Positions 5,843 through 6,975 of a DNA stretch of 6,975 bases are shown here, piece by piece. The DNA is from Gammaproteobacteria bacterium (GTDB lineage Bacteria > Pseudomonadota > Gammaproteobacteria > UBA6429 > Thiohalophilaceae), in the NCBI GenBank assembly GCA_011052165.1, contig DRJN01000464.1:1-6975 (forward strand), given 5' to 3'. Positions within the stretch are counted from its first letter, which is position 1; each line of letters begins with the position of its first letter. The notes under the pieces are model-generated. The model was not told the origin of the DNA. It searched no databases and was given only the letters and a program-made list of their open reading frames with translations. The position numbers and the translations under genes were made by a program.

Positions 5843-6975
5843 ATGAAGATTAAACGCTTTCACGCCAAAGACATGCGTAGCACGATCCGCAAAGTGCGTA
5901 AAGAATTGGGCGCGGATGCTGTGATTCTGTCCAACCGCCGTGCCGTTGATGGCGTGGAAATCATCGCTGCGATTGATTATGACGAAAGCCTGCTGGATTC
6001 ACCCGTGCCAGCCGTATCGACAGGCAGCCGTGATGACGGGAGCAAGATCGACGCGGCAGATCCAGAAATAGTGGCCTCTGCGGAAGAAACAGTATCCGCG
6101 CTTAGTCGTGATCGCGATGCTCATGATGACTTGCCCGACGTTTACTCCGAGGCGGCATTGAATCGCCGCCCGAATCAGTCCCGGCAACCCGCGTTTGCCG
6201 CCCCCGATTTCAGGCTTCCCGAAATGAATGATGAAGACGAAGTTGATCTTCAAAATACGGGGTTCAGGGAAACACCCTTTATAAGCGAGCCTCTTATCAA
6301 CGAATCCCCGGCCCCGCAACAGACCGCCAAAACAGAGACACAGGCCAGCGCCCATAACTGGTCGGAGGAACCCAGCATCCTGGCTATGCAGGAAGAGCTG
6401 AAATCCTTGCGCGGTCTGCTGGTCAACCAGCTTTCCGGTCTGGCTTGGGGACAGGAAACCCGTTATCACCCGTTACGCGCTCGTTTGCTTCAACGTCTGC
6501 TGGCGCTGGGTTTAAGTCCGGTACTCGCGCGCGACATCGCCGCCCAGTGTGATGAAAATGATGAGATTGAAAAAAACTGGCGTTGCGCGCTGGCGCGGAT
6601 TGCCAAACGTCTGCCGGTAGTGGAACAGGATATTCTTGAACAGGGGGGCATTGTGGCCCTGGTGGGTGCGACCGGCGTAGGCAAAACCACCACTGTGGCC
6701 AAACTGGCCGCCCGTTACACCCTCCGGTATGGACCGCAAAAAGTTCTGCTGATTACCACCGACAATAATCGTGTCGCCGCACATGAACAGTTGCGCAGCT
6801 ATGCCCGAATCCTGGGCGTGCCCATGCGCGTAGCCGGGGATACGCAAACCCTGAAAAGCCTGATACATGGTTTTGCCAGCAAGGGTTTGATCCTGATCGA
6901 TACCGCGGGCATGAGCCAGCGCGATATGGCACTCAACAAACAGTTATCCATGATTACCGATGGCGCCCGAGGGGG
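5843..6975 (+). CDS. flhF: Flagellar placement GTPase FlhF (3' truncated by window edge)
   Basis: FlhF is an SRP-family GTPase that recruits early flagellar parts to the cell pole and, with FlhG/FleN, sets flagellar number. The frame has 377 codons and no stop before the edge. Its N terminus MKIKRFHAKDMRSTIRKVRK with ELGADAVILSNR (1-32) is characteristic. Residues about 50-175 form a hydrophilic, largely acidic, probably disordered linker, followed by the helical N-type region (about 176-262). The GTPase domain shows the P-loop GATGVGKTT (275-283, bases 6665-6691), the segment TTDNNRVAAHEQLRSYARIL (305-324) and G3 DTAGMSQRD (353-361). The TKxD-type guanine-specificity motif and the C-terminal segment lie beyond the window. 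The expected full length is roughly 450-500 residues. The start is fixed by an in-frame TAA at 5795, with no other start codon between it and the ATG. DNNR replaces the more usual D-S/T/N-Y-R of FlhF. The gene follows flhA after 40 bases, as in other polar flagellates. Confidence 0.96.
   Translation, partial: MKIKRFHAKDMRSTIRKVRKELGADAVILSNRRAVDGVEIIAAIDYDESLLDSPVPAVSTGSRDDGSKIDAADPEIVASAEETVSALSRDRDAHDDLPDVYSEAALNRRPNQSRQPAFAAPDFRLPEMNDEDEVDLQNTGFRETPFISEPLINESPAPQQTAKTETQASAHNWSEEPSILAMQEELKSLRGLLVNQLSGLAWGQETRYHPLRARLLQRLLALGLSPVLARDIAAQCDENDEIEKNWRCALARIAKRLPVVEQDILEQGGIVALVGATGVGKTTTVAKLAARYTLRYGPQKVLLITTDNNRVAAHEQLRSYARILGVPMRVAGDTQTLKSLIHGFASKGLILIDTAGMSQRDMALNKQLSMITDGARG

Noticed and set aside
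5999..6868. Minus-strand open frames (5999-6469, 6490-6702, 6512-6868) beneath flhF
   Set aside because: The + strand is continuously open as FlhF with clear GTPase motifs. The antisense frames resemble no family and have no convincing ribosome site.
1..6975. A virulence-type (injectisome) secretion cluster rather than a flagellar one
   Set aside because: The gate proteins are homologous in both systems, but FliO with its membrane helix, the flagellar-type FlhB tail and FlhA signature, and above all an adjacent FlhF make this flagellar.

Overview
This is a conserved flagellar-assembly segment. Eight genes, all on the + strand, are packed head to tail: fliN (3' part), fliO, fliP, fliQ, fliR, flhB, flhA and flhF (5' part). 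Both edges cut a gene: fliN enters already in frame at the left, and flhF is open at the right. Almost every base is coding. The only gap longer than 16 bases is the 40 bases between flhA and flhF, and no stretch over 300 bases lacks a gene. I see no tRNA, rRNA, CRISPR array, insertion sequence, attachment site or clear promoter or terminator.

Organism: the order fliN-O-P-Q-R-flhB-flhA-flhF is the one found in polarly flagellated gammaproteobacteria of the Pseudomonas, Vibrio, Shewanella and Legionella type. In enteric bacteria flhB/flhA lie in a separate operon and flhF is absent. The base composition looks moderate, somewhat above half G+C. FliO and FliP carry signal-like N termini, as expected in a Gram-negative cell. 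I cannot name a family or genus from the sequence alone.

Layout: 1-266 encodes the SpoA domain of the C-ring/switch protein FliN. 263-2535 encodes FliO, FliP, FliQ and FliR, which are the export-gate assembly factor and the three core gate proteins. 2538-3692 encodes FlhB, the self-cleaving substrate-specificity switch. 3709-5802 encodes FlhA, the large proton-coupled gate component and chaperone docking platform. 5843-6975 encodes the N domain, linker and first part of the GTPase domain of FlhF, an SRP-family GTPase that sets flagellar number and pole.

How they work together: FliO helps assemble the FliP/FliQ/FliR pore in the inner membrane inside the MS ring. FlhB wraps this gate and switches export from rod/hook to filament substrates. 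FlhA forms the ring that receives substrate-chaperone complexes and couples export to the proton gradient. FliN, in the C ring below, docks the export ATPase complex and takes part in torque switching. FlhF directs where the structure is built. Start/stop overlaps (fliN-fliO 4 bases, fliO-fliP 1 base) and gaps of 2-16 bases up to flhA indicate one cotranscribed, translationally coupled unit. flhF is set slightly apart by a leader that holds an inverted repeat and a tandem ACAGGA motif.

I did not find an undescribed system. The points worth a second look are small: the flhA-flhF junction, an NPEH cleavage motif in FlhB, a Met-to-Val change in the FliP methionine cluster, and an unusual DNNR motif in the FlhF GTPase.
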